From the NCBI GenBank assembly GCA_964368625.1, contig CAYJBH010000006.1, positions 35,437 to 99,436 on the forward strand: a DNA stretch of 64,000 bases, given 5' to 3'. The stretch comes from CAYJBH01 sp964368625. GTDB lineage: Bacteria > Bacillota > Clostridia > Oscillospirales > Ruminococcaceae. Below, in pieces: positions 44,583-53,945 of the stretch. Under the pieces are notes generated by a model. The model was given only the letters and a program-made list of their open reading frames with translations, had not been told where the DNA came from and ran no database searches. The position numbers were made by a program, and so were the translations under genes. Within the stretch, counting starts at the first letter, position 1. The number at the start of each line of letters is the position of its first letter.

Positions 44583-45865
44583 GATATTTCTTTTTGCTCC
44601 TTTGGAAGATGTTTCTTTGCAATAAGTAGAAGAATTCCACCTATTGCAAAAAATATTATTATAGAAAATATAGATATGGAACTACGCCCGGTTATCGATT
44701 TTGCAACCGCATAAACCGCAGGTCCCATAACCGCGGCAAAGCGTCCGAATATATCGTAAAAACCAAAATATTCATTTGAGCGCTCTTTAGGAATAATTGC
44801 TCCAAAGTAGGACCGTGACAAAGCCTGAATTCCACCCTGAGCAGTTCCTACCATAAATGCCAATCCCCAGAAAATTATAAGAGCCTGTGACTGGGTTAAA
44901 AAACCTTCCTCTATGCCAAAGCCCATAATAAAACCTAGGATACAGATACAGAAGTAGATGCCTATTGCAACCCCTATGATATTAAGTGTTCCAAACCTAT
45001 AGGCAAGCTTGCTAAACAAAATAGCACATGGAAATGCAACCAGCTGGGTAACTAGCAATGCAAGAATCATCCCAACCGAATCAAGACCAAGCGACTCACC
45101 ATAGGCGGTAGACATCTTGATAACAGTTCCAACACCATCGATATAGAAAAAGTAGGCTACTATAAACAGGGTAAGACCACGATTCTTAAGGATATCAACA
45201 ACCGTTTCCTTTAACGAAATAAATGCCGGTTTTATGATATCTCCTTGTGGCTTATCCTTTCCGTAGCTCTGTTTAAAATCTCGTAAAATTGGAATAGAAA
45301 AAACTCCCCACCAAACAACACATAGCATTATAGAAATTTTAGTAGCAACCGCAGCATCTATTCCTATTGCTCCACCAAATGTAATAATGGCAATTGATAT
45401 GATAAATGGAATGGTGCTTCCACCTATATATCCCATCGAATACCCCCAGGCAGAAACCTTGTTCATTCGTTGTGGGGTAGTAACGTCGGTAAGCATGCTG
45501 TCGTAAAACAGACATGATCCGCTAAATCCAATGTTAGATAAAGCATATCCCACCAGTAGTAGCTGCCACATATCCACCACTGCGCACATGGCGGTAGTAA
45601 TTAATCCTAAAACCAAGAAGGATACAAACAGCTTCTTTTTATACCCCTTGTAATCTCCAAATGCTCCGAGTATCGGCGCCAAAACGGCAGAGACAGCCGT
45701 TGCTGCCGATGCCCCTACCCCAAGCCACATATCTCCCGATCCATCCGACATTACGCTTGAAAAGTAGATGGGAAATATTGCCGCCATCATTATGGTTGCA
45801 AAGGATGAATTGGCCCAGTCGTAAAGTATCCAACTTTTTTCCTGCTTAGTAAATTTCTTATCCAT
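44579..45865 (-). CDS. UMF1-type MFS transporter
   Basis: 428 residues, 12 TM. The N-terminal WILYDWANSSFATIMMAAIFP is the diagnostic segment of the UMF1/Atg22-like group. AAAGGG lies 5 nt before the ATG. Substrates in bacteria are poorly known. Its 4-bp overlap with neuC makes it part of the nonulosonate run, so import or export of a related sugar is possible but unproven. Confidence 0.82.
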   Translation of the reverse strand: MDKKFTKQEKSWILYDWANSSFATIMMAAIFPIYFSSVMSDGSGDMWLGVGASAATAVSAVLAPILGAFGDYKGYKKKLFVSFLVLGLITTAMCAVVDMWQLLLVGYALSNIGFSGSCLFYDSMLTDVTTPQRMNKVSAWGYSMGYIGGSTIPFIISIAIITFGGAIGIDAAVATKISIMLCVVWWGVFSIPILRDFKQSYGKDKPQGDIIKPAFISLKETVVDILKNRGLTLFIVAYFFYIDGVGTVIKMSTAYGESLGLDSVGMILALLVTQLVAFPCAILFSKLAYRFGTLNIIGVAIGIYFCICILGFIMGFGIEEGFLTQSQALIIFWGLAFMVGTAQGGIQALSRSYFGAIIPKERSNEYFGFYDIFGRFAAVMGPAVYAVAKSITGRSSISIFSIIIFFAIGGILLLIAKKHLPKEQKEIS

Positions 45866-45889
45866 GCTTACCCTTTCAAATTCATATGT

Positions 45890-46654
45890 TTATGCTTTTA
45901 GTTCACCATCAAAATTATATCCAAAGCCTAAGGGTAACGGCATTTCGTTGTTTATCGAATTATAGTAGGCTGTCACGAGGTTAACCGTTGGAGCAACCGC
46001 ATCATCAAGCAACTTTGATAAGGTTACAGCCTCTTTTATGTATACCGGCTCTTTTTTTAGTGTAAGGCCGTAATAAATACCCGATTTTTTTAAGGCTTTA
46101 TCTGCAACCTTAATTAAGTTAGGGTAATCAAAAAGCCTATTAAAAAGCCTCATGTTTTTAAGGCATGCATGTATCTCATCTGATGTTAAACCATAAACGG
46201 CCCCAACCGCCGCATAATCAACCTCTTTAGGTAGATAGATGTGTCGTTTTGCATACATCTGAAATCTACGAATTATGAGTAGGTCAAAATCTGATTCAAG
46301 GTTTGTATGCCTTGATATATCTGCGTTTGAAAATTCATTTACAAATGGGTGACATGCCAAATCTAAACCATAATGACAAATCACGCCCAAAACATATGCT
46401 AATATTTCGGGGTTTTTAGCAATTCCCTTTTCTAGGATTTTACCAAAAAAAACTTCTGCTGATTCGGAATGGATATTATTTCCAAGATCAACTATATTAT
46501 TATGTTTAAAGGGATTAAAATAAAACAATAAATCAGGCCCTTGAGTAGCAAGATCAAAAAGCTCCTTATTATCTACAATAATTTTGGCCACCTCTTTATC
46601 CAAACTCTTTGCAACAAGCTGGCCAAATTTATAGTGTGCCGCGATAGCCGGCAT
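45890..46654 (-). CDS. Zinc-dependent phospholipase C-like protein
   Basis: 254 residues from the ATG at 46654, which has a GGAGG site 5 nt upstream; an ATG four codons earlier overlaps that site. The pattern HYKFG, ATQGPDLLFYFNPF, NIHSESAEVFF, GVICHYGLDLACHPFV (several His and Asp) matches the zinc-dependent phospholipase C / S1-P1 nuclease-like family (PF00882). There is no signal peptide, so it may not be an extracellular lipase; function in Clostridia is unclear. Confidence 0.78.
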   Translation of the reverse strand: MPAIAAHYKFGQLVAKSLDKEVAKIIVDNKELFDLATQGPDLLFYFNPFKHNNIVDLGNNIHSESAEVFFGKILEKGIAKNPEILAYVLGVICHYGLDLACHPFVNEFSNADISRHTNLESDFDLLIIRRFQMYAKRHIYLPKEVDYAAVGAVYGLTSDEIHACLKNMRLFNRLFDYPNLIKVADKALKKSGIYYGLTLKKEPVYIKEAVTLSKLLDDAVAPTVNLVTAYYNSINNEMPLPLGFGYNFDGELKA

Positions 46655-46677
46655 AACCACCTCCATGTTTGGGACTG

Positions 46678-47328
46678 TTATAAATTAATAATATTTTGGT
46701 AAGCATTAGCATAGTCGTTTATAAAAACATCGCCTAGTTCCTTTAATTCATTGCGTTGTTTTTTATTGCTGTCATCGGCTATGCATGCAAGCTTAAACCC
46801 TGCATTTTTAGCAGTTACCGCTGCATAATGTGAATCTTCAAACACCCATGTTTGTTCCTTTTCGGTTCCTAAAAGCTCAAGTGCTAATTCATAAACCTTG
46901 GGACTTTTCTTGCCTACACCCACCTCGGAACAACAAAATATTCCGGTAAAGTAATCTATCAACCCACATCTTTTGAGAGCCGCCTCAACTAGGTATCGAT
47001 CGCTCAGTGTTGCAATTGCCATCTTTATATTATTCTGCTGCAGCTGTTTTAAAAACACCTCTATAGATTGTTTTGGCTCAACTTCGTTAAAAAAAGCCGA
47101 TTCAACCAGCGAGTTTGTATAAGCAACAAACTGCTCAACCGTATCACTAATATTATATTTATTGCGCAAAACCTCGCCGATCTCCGGTATTGAATGTGCA
47201 TAAAAATCACGAGGATCGGGATTTAACAAGCCGTATTTTTCTGCAATTTTTGCTCCTATCGGCTTAAAGCAATGCATGGAATCAAGTACCGTTCCGTCTA
47301 AATCAAAAATTGCTCCTGCTATCTTCAT
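46678..47328 (-). CDS. HAD-family phosphatase (beta-phosphoglucomutase-like subgroup)
   Basis: 216 residues. Motif I FDLDGTVLDS (D9, D11), cap domain, motif II ATLSDR, a Lys in KKSPKVYEL and motif III EDSHYAA, the usual order for HAD subfamily IA. GGAAAG precedes the ATG. The substrate is probably a small phosphorylated compound. It lies in the glycerol-3-phosphate oxidation run. Confidence 0.85.
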   Translation of the reverse strand: MKIAGAIFDLDGTVLDSMHCFKPIGAKIAEKYGLLNPDPRDFYAHSIPEIGEVLRNKYNISDTVEQFVAYTNSLVESAFFNEVEPKQSIEVFLKQLQQNNIKMAIATLSDRYLVEAALKRCGLIDYFTGIFCCSEVGVGKKSPKVYELALELLGTEKEQTWVFEDSHYAAVTAKNAGFKLACIADDSNKKQRNELKELGDVFINDYANAYQNIINL

Positions 47329-47341
47329 TATCTTTCCTTTA

Positions 47342-47692
47342 TTACCTGCAGTTAGAGGTAGCTACTACTGATATACCTGTATCAAGTATATTCTCAACAA
47401 TAGTCTGCCCAATATTAATTGGAGAGCTAACCTCTACCTTATTAAGTTCATTCATAACATCAAATATAAGTGGTTTAGGTATAGCAGATTGTGTTTTAAC
47501 AGCTACCCTACACGAGCTGCCGCCAAAAACCTTTACCGTAGTGGTAACCATTCGCCGAGGATCATTTACCTCGGTGTTTGCATATACTATTCCTCTTTTA
47601 CATCCGGCTCCGTCCACCTTTATCGGACATACTGTGTCATCCACCGTTAGCCTACAACCTTTAGGACAGGTAATACAAATTAGCTCCTTCAT
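47342..47692 (-). CDS. DUF1667 protein of the glycerol-3-phosphate oxidase group
   Basis: 116 residues with N-terminal cysteines C6, C9, C13 (CITCPKGC), C22 and C31 (DGAGCKRG), likely binding an Fe-S cluster. DUF1667 proteins sit beside GlpA-like and FAD oxidoreductases in Firmicutes, possibly as electron carriers. It starts 2 bp after the FAD oxidoreductase, so they are co-transcribed. Confidence 0.85.
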   Translation of the reverse strand: MKELICITCPKGCRLTVDDTVCPIKVDGAGCKRGIVYANTEVNDPRRMVTTTVKVFGGSSCRVAVKTQSAIPKPLIFDVMNELNKVEVSSPINIGQTIVENILDTGISVVATSNCR

Positions 47693-47694
47693 TG

Positions 47695-48957
47695 CTACCC
47701 CTTTATACTTGTTAACGACAGCGTAATTTCAGTTTGTGTTGCCTTTAGTTGCTCTGGTTTTATTGTTACCTTTTCCATCTCACCTGGAGCAAGATGACTC
47801 TTTTTTACAGTTTTAATTGTTTCGTCTGCCGAGCATACATTAACATGCATATCTTGATACACGTTATCTACTCTAAAAAATATATCAACCGGCTCGTTAA
47901 TGTTGTTCAATCTTATTCTTTGCGGAACAGTATATCTAACGCCGTTTCCGGTTTTAACCTCTATTATTTCTGAATCATCAACGTTGCCGGTATTAACATA
48001 GTTGGCTGCGGCCTTTCCGGCACGGCTGCTTTCCTGAGATACAAAGTCTACAAGGTCGTGAACATGAACAACATTGCCTGATGCAAATATTCCGGGCACC
48101 GATGTTTGCATATTTTCAAAAACTACGGCGCCTCCCGTAACCCTATCAAGAACAACTCCGGCATTTTTGCTTAACTCATTTTCGGGTATCAATCCAACCG
48201 AGAGAAGAAGTGTATCGCACTCTATCTCACGTACAGTTGATGGAATTGGCATCAGCTTCTCGTCCACCTCGGCAATCTCTATTTTCTCAAGCCGATTCTT
48301 TCCAACAATTTTTGTTACTGTATGGGAAAGTAGCAGAGGAATATCATAATCATTAAGGCACTGAACAATATTTCGATTAAGACCGTTAGAATACGGCATA
48401 AGCTCGACACAGGCGAGAACCTTTGCCCCCTCAAGCGTCATTCTTCTTGCCATAATGAGTCCAATATCTCCCGAACCTAGAATAACAACCTTTTTACCAA
48501 CCATGTAACCCTTAATGTTTACATATAGCTGGGCAGTTCCGGCAGTCATTACACCGGCAGGCCTATCTCCCGGAATAACTATGGCTTCCCTTGTTCTCTC
48601 ACGACATCCCATACATAAAACTACAGCTCCCGCCTTAAGCTTTATAAGTCCGTCACGCTCGTTGGTTGCAACAATCTCTTTATCTTTTGTTACCTCTAAA
48701 ACCATCGTATCGCAAAGAAGCTCTATCTGTTTATCATTTACCATCTCGATAAACCGAGCGGCATATTCAGGGCCGGTTAACTCCTCTTTAAAGCGATGCA
48801 GACCAAAACCGTTGTGTATACACTGGTTAAGTATTCCTCCAAGCTCATCGTCTCTCTCAATAATTAAAACACGCTTTGCACCGTTGTCCTTTGCACCTAC
48901 TGCAGCAGCCAAACCTGCCGGGCCGCCACCTACAACTATAACATCATAGCTATTCAT
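47695..48957 (-). CDS. NAD(P)/FAD-dependent oxidoreductase of the glycerol-3-phosphate system
   Basis: 420 residues. FAD motif VVGGGPAGLAAAVGA, a C-rich NQCIHNGFG region, an NAD motif ILGSGDIGLIMARR and a C-terminal GIFASGN block, then about 85 residues ending in a separate domain. It overlaps the GlpA-like gene by 8 bp. In similar clusters this protein oxidises the reduced GlpA cofactor or passes electrons to NAD or a quinone. Confidence 0.85.
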   Translation of the reverse strand: MNSYDVIVVGGGPAGLAAAVGAKDNGAKRVLIIERDDELGGILNQCIHNGFGLHRFKEELTGPEYAARFIEMVNDKQIELLCDTMVLEVTKDKEIVATNERDGLIKLKAGAVVLCMGCRERTREAIVIPGDRPAGVMTAGTAQLYVNIKGYMVGKKVVILGSGDIGLIMARRMTLEGAKVLACVELMPYSNGLNRNIVQCLNDYDIPLLLSHTVTKIVGKNRLEKIEIAEVDEKLMPIPSTVREIECDTLLLSVGLIPENELSKNAGVVLDRVTGGAVVFENMQTSVPGIFASGNVVHVHDLVDFVSQESSRAGKAAANYVNTGNVDDSEIIEVKTGNGVRYTVPQRIRLNNINEPVDIFFRVDNVYQDMHVNVCSADETIKTVKKSHLAPGEMEKVTIKPEQLKATQTEITLSLTSIKG

Positions 48958-50389
48958 TGCTGACCCCTTTCGTGTATCCTACAATCTGATTGCTTCCGGG
49001 CGCATCTAATAACACCTCTTCCGGCTTTATATTAAAATGTTCTGAAATAAGTTCAACGATTTTAGGGCCACAAAAACCTCCCTGACATCGGCCAGAGCCT
49101 GCAAAGCACCTTCTTTTAACACCGGCTAAAGATTTTGGGGCAAATGGTCGATGTAAGGCATCGATAATTTCGCCCTCAGTTACTCCCTCACAGCGGCAAA
49201 CAACCCGTCCATATAATGAATTTTCTTTAACGGCTTTAGCTCTTTCTTCATGATTAAGATAGGCAACCCTCAACATTTTTCTCGTGCCTACAAAATCTTT
49301 ATTTTTTTCAGTTCCCGGAAGCTTGGCAACAACCATCTCGGCAACATCCTCAGCGATAGCAACAGCCGACGAAAGTCCCGGTGATTTAATTCCGGCAATG
49401 TTGAAAAAGCCGGGACATGAGGCCTCTTCTCCGATAATAAAGTCGCTCAGTGATGAGTTTGCACGTATTCCGGCAAAGTTTCTTGTGTTTTCTCTAAAAT
49501 TAATATTGGGAACCGACTTTACCGCACGCTGTTTAACCGAGAGCAAACCCTCGGCCGTTGTTGAGTCGTCGTCCGGTTCGCAGTCCTCTGCATTCGGTCC
49601 TACTATAAGGTTGCCATGAACCGTTGGCGATACAAGAACTCCTTTTCCATGCTCATTTGGACATTGGAAAACAACGCTATTTAATAAATATCCCTGATTT
49701 TTATCAAGAAGGTAATACTCACCCTTATTAGGCTTAATTGTAAATGGTTTACCACCTACCATATTATTAATTTTATCTGCACCAACTCCTGCAGCATTTA
49801 CAACAACCCTTGCTTCTATCTCACCCTTGTCGGTAACAATGGTGAACATATCCTTAGATTTTTTTATATCGGTAACCGCGCTCTGTGTTTTAACCTCAAC
49901 CCCGTTATTATACGCAACCTCGGCAAGAGCAGCACAATACTCCCATGGGCTAACAACGGCACAATCCGGTGCAACCAAGGCAGAATAAACCTCGCTCGAG
50001 ATATATGGCTCTCGTTTTAAAATCTCATCTTTATATATAATATCTACACTTCTAAGGCCGTTATCACATCCGCGCTTATACAACTCTTCAACTGTTTTAT
50101 GCTCTTTCTCGTTAAATGCAAGTACCAGTGAACCTATTTTTTTATAAAGAACATCTAGATCCTCACATAGTTGTTGAGCTTTTTCCGAGCCACGCACATT
50201 GTACTTTGCCATCAAGGTTCCCGGTTCAGGATCGTAGCCGGCATGAATTATAGCGCTATTTGCACGTGTAGCACCCATCGAAACATCGTTTTCCTTTTCA
50301 ATTAGGCATATTTTAAGCTTAAACCTGGATAGCTCAAACGCCAGGGCAGAACCACAGATACCAGCCCCAATAATGGCAACATCATACAT
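48950..50389 (-). CDS. FAD-dependent glycerol-3-phosphate dehydrogenase (GlpA-like)
   Basis: 479 residues. DAO-family FAD motif IIGAGICGSALAFELS (7-20), then FAD-substrate residues, and a C-terminal BFD-like [2Fe-2S] domain with CRCEG and a later C(x7)C(x4)C set (RRCFAGSGRCQGGFC). The operon GlpA - FAD oxidoreductase - DUF1667 is the usual Firmicute arrangement for oxidising glycerol-3-phosphate to DHAP. Symbol not assigned because GlpA and GlpO cannot be told apart confidently. Confidence 0.85.
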   Translation of the reverse strand: MYDVAIIGAGICGSALAFELSRFKLKICLIEKENDVSMGATRANSAIIHAGYDPEPGTLMAKYNVRGSEKAQQLCEDLDVLYKKIGSLVLAFNEKEHKTVEELYKRGCDNGLRSVDIIYKDEILKREPYISSEVYSALVAPDCAVVSPWEYCAALAEVAYNNGVEVKTQSAVTDIKKSKDMFTIVTDKGEIEARVVVNAAGVGADKINNMVGGKPFTIKPNKGEYYLLDKNQGYLLNSVVFQCPNEHGKGVLVSPTVHGNLIVGPNAEDCEPDDDSTTAEGLLSVKQRAVKSVPNINFRENTRNFAGIRANSSLSDFIIGEEASCPGFFNIAGIKSPGLSSAVAIAEDVAEMVVAKLPGTEKNKDFVGTRKMLRVAYLNHEERAKAVKENSLYGRVVCRCEGVTEGEIIDALHRPFAPKSLAGVKRRCFAGSGRCQGGFCGPKIVELISEHFNIKPEEVLLDAPGSNQIVGYTKGVSNE

Positions 50390-50425
50390 AAAACACCCGA
50401 TTATTACTAAATCTTATTGTCAATA

Positions 50426-50454
50426 ATAATATCAGATTATGTTTAAAATGTCAA
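50426..50454 (-). promoter_or_regulatory. Sigma-A promoter of the GlpA-like operon
   Basis: Minus strand TTGACA (50454-50449), 17-bp spacer, TATTAT (50431-50426), about 35 bp before the ATG. It may drive the whole run down to 37674, as no strong terminator is seen between. Confidence 0.75.
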
Positions 50455-50576
50455 CAGTACTCAATGAAACCATCGGCTTTAAAAAATGTTTGTTTTACAC
50501 ATAAATTTCACCTCAACAACATCAGATTTATTCTCTTTGCATATATAATTTAGTTAAGAGAAAGGATGGTGACATC

Positions 50577-51686
50577 ATGTTAAAGAAATATATTTACTCA
50601 ACTCTAATACTGTTTTTGGCAGCAACAGTATTAGTAAGTTGTAACAACGTATCAGCATTAGGAGAAGATAGCATGGACAAATCCAATATAAACGAAGAGG
50701 TTAATATATCGGAGCTGATCGCTGAATACGATCTTTCTACTGTATATCTTGCCGGGGGTTGCTTTTGGGGAGTAGAAGAATACTTCTCTCGAATCGATGG
50801 AGTTTACGATGTTACCTCAGGCTATGCAAACGGAAACACCGAAAACCCAAGCTATGAGGATGTTATTCACAACAACACCGGGCATGCCGAAACCGTTAGA
50901 GTTTTGTATAACGCAAGACAGGTTTCACTAGATGAGCTGTTAACCTATTTCTTTCTTGTTGTAGACCCTGTTTCGGTTAATAGACAGGGCAACGATGTTG
51001 GAACGCAGTATCGTTCCGGCATATATTACGAAAACAATGAAGACAAGGAAATTGCCGAAGCCCACCTTGCAACTTTACAGGAAAGCTATAGCGAAGCACT
51101 ATCGGTTGAAGTTCTCCCTATCGATGGATTCTATGACGCAGAGGAGTATCATCAGGATTACCTAGATAAAAACCCCGGTGGATACTGCCATATCGATATG
51201 AACGTACTGGACAACTATATAAAAATGAACGAGATACCCGCATCCGACTATAGCGTTCCCTCAGAAGAAGAATTGAAAGCTACCTTAACCGACGAACAGT
51301 ATGACGTAACCCAAAACGGCGGAACAGAGCGAGCCTTCACCAGCCCACTAGACAAACTATATGATGATGGCATCTATGTTGATATTGTTACAGGAGAGCC
51401 CCTTTTTAGCTCTGCAGATAAATATGACTCCGGTAGTGGATGGCCAAGTTTTACCCGACCTATAGCCGATGAGGTTATAGTGGAGCATAACGATAGTGCA
51501 TTTGGGATGAATCGCATCGAGGTTAAAAGTAGAGTTGGTGATTCACACCTAGGCCATGTATTTGAAGATGGTCCAAAAAATGATGGCGGTCTTCGCTACT
51601 GCATTAACGGTGCCGCTTTGGAGTTTATACCCTACGATAGCATGGAGGAGGAAGGCTATGGCGATCTTTTAGACAAGGTAAAGTAG
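50577..51686 (+). CDS. msrAB: Bifunctional peptide methionine sulfoxide reductase MsrA-MsrB lipoprotein
   Basis: 369 residues. Signal peptide with lipobox ending at C22 (VLVSCNN), so anchored outside the membrane. MsrA domain (about 55-205): catalytic C62 in GGCFWGVEE and the HAETVRV and HQDYLDKNPG blocks. MsrB domain (about 235-355): SGSGWPSF, VGDSHLGHVF and catalytic C342 in RYCINGAALEF. The CxxC zinc pairs of many MsrB proteins are missing, as in other fused MsrAB proteins. It repairs S- and R-methionine sulfoxide in surface proteins. Confidence 0.93.
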   Translation: MLKKYIYSTLILFLAATVLVSCNNVSALGEDSMDKSNINEEVNISELIAEYDLSTVYLAGGCFWGVEEYFSRIDGVYDVTSGYANGNTENPSYEDVIHNNTGHAETVRVLYNARQVSLDELLTYFFLVVDPVSVNRQGNDVGTQYRSGIYYENNEDKEIAEAHLATLQESYSEALSVEVLPIDGFYDAEEYHQDYLDKNPGGYCHIDMNVLDNYIKMNEIPASDYSVPSEEELKATLTDEQYDVTQNGGTERAFTSPLDKLYDDGIYVDIVTGEPLFSSADKYDSGSGWPSFTRPIADEVIVEHNDSAFGMNRIEVKSRVGDSHLGHVFEDGPKNDGGLRYCINGAALEFIPYDSMEEEGYGDLLDKVK

Positions 51687-51705
51687 AAGATCTTAATATA
51701 TAAAA

Positions 51706-51744
51706 AGAGAAAGGGGTTCACCATAATAGGTGAGCCCTTTCTCT
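51706..51744 (+). terminator. Probable stem-loop terminator after msrAB
   Basis: Arms 51706-51722 and 51729-51744 form a strong stem with one bulge, AGAGAAAGGG pairing with CCCTTTCTCT. No T-run follows; it may also serve the convergent rsgA gene (stop at 51768). Confidence 0.5.
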
Positions 51745-51767
51745 GCGCTCATTACCATTTAGCAAGG

Positions 51768-52844
51768 TTAATAGGTTTGCTTTTTAAAGCATTCGTTGCG
51801 AAATTTTCTTATATTTTTTACGCCGCCCACATCCTTAAACATTCTTTCCAGCTTCTTCGATTCAATCTCCTTAGCCGATAATCCATCATAACCTACCTCA
51901 ATCTTAATTTTTCTATAATTATCATATCTTCGTTTATCCAACAACTTATTTTCTATCGCTTCATTTATTGCACAACCCGGTTCTTTTGTATGTGTACAAT
52001 CCTGAAATTTGCAGTTTTTTGCCAGCTGCTCAATATCGTCAAATGTTTTTTCAACATCTGCACCCTCTACCCCAAGCTCTCTCATGCCGGGAGTATCTAT
52101 AAGAACACCACCAAACGGGGATAAAAACATCTCTCTTCCCGTAGTGGTGTGTCTACCCTTGTCGGCATTTCCAGTTTGGGCGGTGGCAATAAGGTTTTCA
52201 CCAATTAGTAGATTAATTAAGGTTGATTTTCCAACTCCGGAGGATCCTATAAATGCCGAAGTTGTTCCCGATTTAAGATACTTTGAAAGTTTCTGCGGTA
52301 CATCGTTATCATAAACCGAAATTGATATTACATCGGAATAGGACGAAGCCTGCAACACCTTGTTCTCTGCCTGAGAAACATCATCGCAAAGATCGGCCTT
52401 GGTTAATACAACCACCGGTACAGCTCCGCTATCCCAAGCAACGCTGAGATAACGCTCCAATCTATTAAGGTTAAAGTTGTTGTTTAACGACATGCAGATA
52501 AACACATAGTCAATATTAGAAGCAACCGGCTGAGCCTGATCGTTAACGCCTACAGCGCTACGCAAGAACAGACTTTTTCGTCTTAATACATGATGGATTA
52601 TATTAACGCCATCTCCTTCACCATGAGATATCATTACAAAATCACCTACAGCCGGAAACTTTGCAAGCTCGGTAGTTTCGTATCTTAGCTTTCCGGAAAT
52701 TTCGGCCTGCTGCTCTCCCATTTCAGTTATTATTTTATACCTACCCCGGTGTTGCGCAATAACACGTGCCAGCTCCAGTTCAGGATACATAGTAGCTTCA
52801 CCAATAAATCTATCGGTAAGCCCGTAATCATATAATCTCTCCAC
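51768..52844 (-). CDS. rsgA: Ribosome small-subunit GTPase RsgA
   Basis: 358 residues from the GTG at 52844, with GGAG at 5-nt spacing; a GTG two codons upstream (52850) abuts that site. OB-fold N-terminus (about 25-90), then a circularly permuted GTPase: G4 TKAD, G1 GSSGVGKSTL, G3 DTPG, and a C-terminal zinc finger with C (CKFQDCTHTKEPGCAI) holding the CxxxxCxHxxxxxC pattern. It helps mature the 30S subunit. Gene is monocistronic. Confidence 0.93.
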   Translation of the reverse strand: MERLYDYGLTDRFIGEATMYPELELARVIAQHRGRYKIITEMGEQQAEISGKLRYETTELAKFPAVGDFVMISHGEGDGVNIIHHVLRRKSLFLRSAVGVNDQAQPVASNIDYVFICMSLNNNFNLNRLERYLSVAWDSGAVPVVVLTKADLCDDVSQAENKVLQASSYSDVISISVYDNDVPQKLSKYLKSGTTSAFIGSSGVGKSTLINLLIGENLIATAQTGNADKGRHTTTGREMFLSPFGGVLIDTPGMRELGVEGADVEKTFDDIEQLAKNCKFQDCTHTKEPGCAINEAIENKLLDKRRYDNYRKIKIEVGYDGLSAKEIESKKLERMFKDVGGVKNIRKFRNECFKKQTY

Positions 52845-52934
52845 CCTCACTCCAACTAATTATCTATTTTAACTAACCATAGAGGCGCAATCTAAACAAT
52901 ATAGAGCACCTCTATTAGCTATTTGTATGTTAGC

Positions 52935-53498
52935 TTATTTTTTGTATCCACACTTTGGACAAACACCGTCTTTATCTAATGCTATGCCACACAGTGGGCA
53001 GCGATCTATATCATTCTTTGTTTCATACTCGGCAGATGCCGCATTAACCCCACTTGTAAAGGTAAGTTTTGCGATGTTTAGCTTATCTTTTAACAGCTCA
53101 TAAACTATCTTAATCATACCTTCTACCGTCATAGTTTCCTTTGTAACTACAAGGCGACAATCAGGATACGCAGTTGCAAGCTCTGTTTTAAATGCTTCAC
53201 CCTTCATCTGATTTTGAGGAGTTCCATCCTTTATATTGGTATCTTCATAAACTTTAAGAATTGCCGGTAGAAGAGGATCGTCCTCCCTTAGAATTAACGC
53301 ATGATCAAAGTTTTTAAGTAAATCCCAAGCCGTTTTTTGAATTTCATTACATGGAAAAACCATATTAACGCCGGAGTTTATTGTATCTTCAACCTCGATG
53401 GTTAAAATTCCGGTATGTCCGTGCAGATACTGTGCTTCGCCCTTAAAGCCATAAAACCTATGTGCGTATTGCAGATCTAATTTAGTAATGCTTCTCAT
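52935..53498 (-). CDS. PTPS/QueD-like protein with C-terminal zinc ribbon
   Basis: 187 residues. The 6-pyruvoyl-tetrahydropterin synthase fold is visible: YAHRF (H13), LHGHTG (H26, H28) as zinc ligands, FDHALI near 85. The usual catalytic Cys four residues before HGH is Ala22; the nearest acid is E21. The C-terminus is a C4 zinc ribbon (C167, C170, C180, C183), an add-on not found in standard QueD. No other queuosine genes are in the window. The reaction is therefore uncertain; a 6-carboxytetrahydropterin synthase call may be wrong. Confidence 0.75.
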   Translation of the reverse strand: MRSITKLDLQYAHRFYGFKGEAQYLHGHTGILTIEVEDTINSGVNMVFPCNEIQKTAWDLLKNFDHALILREDDPLLPAILKVYEDTNIKDGTPQNQMKGEAFKTELATAYPDCRLVVTKETMTVEGMIKIVYELLKDKLNIAKLTFTSGVNAASAEYETKNDIDRCPLCGIALDKDGVCPKCGYKK

Positions 53499-53521
53499 AA
53501 TAACCTCCGTATAAATTCTAT

Positions 53522-53923
53522 TTATCTAAACTCCACCCCAGGAGTCTGACACTGTTTACAGATGCCGTGGAACGTTAACACATATTCGTTAATAACAAAA
53601 TGTTTGGACTCCTTAACCACTTCATCCAGATCTAAGCTACTTTTGGATTCAATATCAAATAATCTAAAACAAGAATCACATATCGCATGATAATGAGGAA
53701 TCACCCTATGGTCAAAACGGTATGCTTTTCCTGAAACTTCAATCTTATCTATCACACCTTCTCTTGCAAGTTTATCTAGATTACGATAAACGGTTCCCCT
53801 GCTTATGCTTTTATGCCTTTGTATAACCTTTGCATAAACTTCGTCGGCAGTAGGGTGATTTGCAAGTTTCGCTACCGCTTCAAGAACAATACACATCTGA
53901 ACCGTGTTTCTTTGTGTCTTCAT
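53522..53923 (-). CDS. Fur-family transcriptional repressor (PerR-like)
   Basis: 133 residues. Winged helix 1-75 with SISRGTVYRNLDKLAREGVI, then the dimerisation domain with HYHAICDSC (H78, H80, C82, C85) and C122-C125 forming the structural Zn(Cys)4 site. The regulatory metal ligands resemble PerR more than Fur, but these are not separable with certainty. It starts at its own strong promoter whose -10 is covered by an inverted repeat, so autorepression is likely. The PTPS-like gene follows on the same strand 24 bp later. Confidence 0.88.
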   Translation of the reverse strand: MKTQRNTVQMCIVLEAVAKLANHPTADEVYAKVIQRHKSISRGTVYRNLDKLAREGVIDKIEVSGKAYRFDHRVIPHYHAICDSCFRLFDIESKSSLDLDEVVKESKHFVINEYVLTFHGICKQCQTPGVEFR

Positions 53924-53945
53924 AGCCTCTCAATTAAATTTATAT

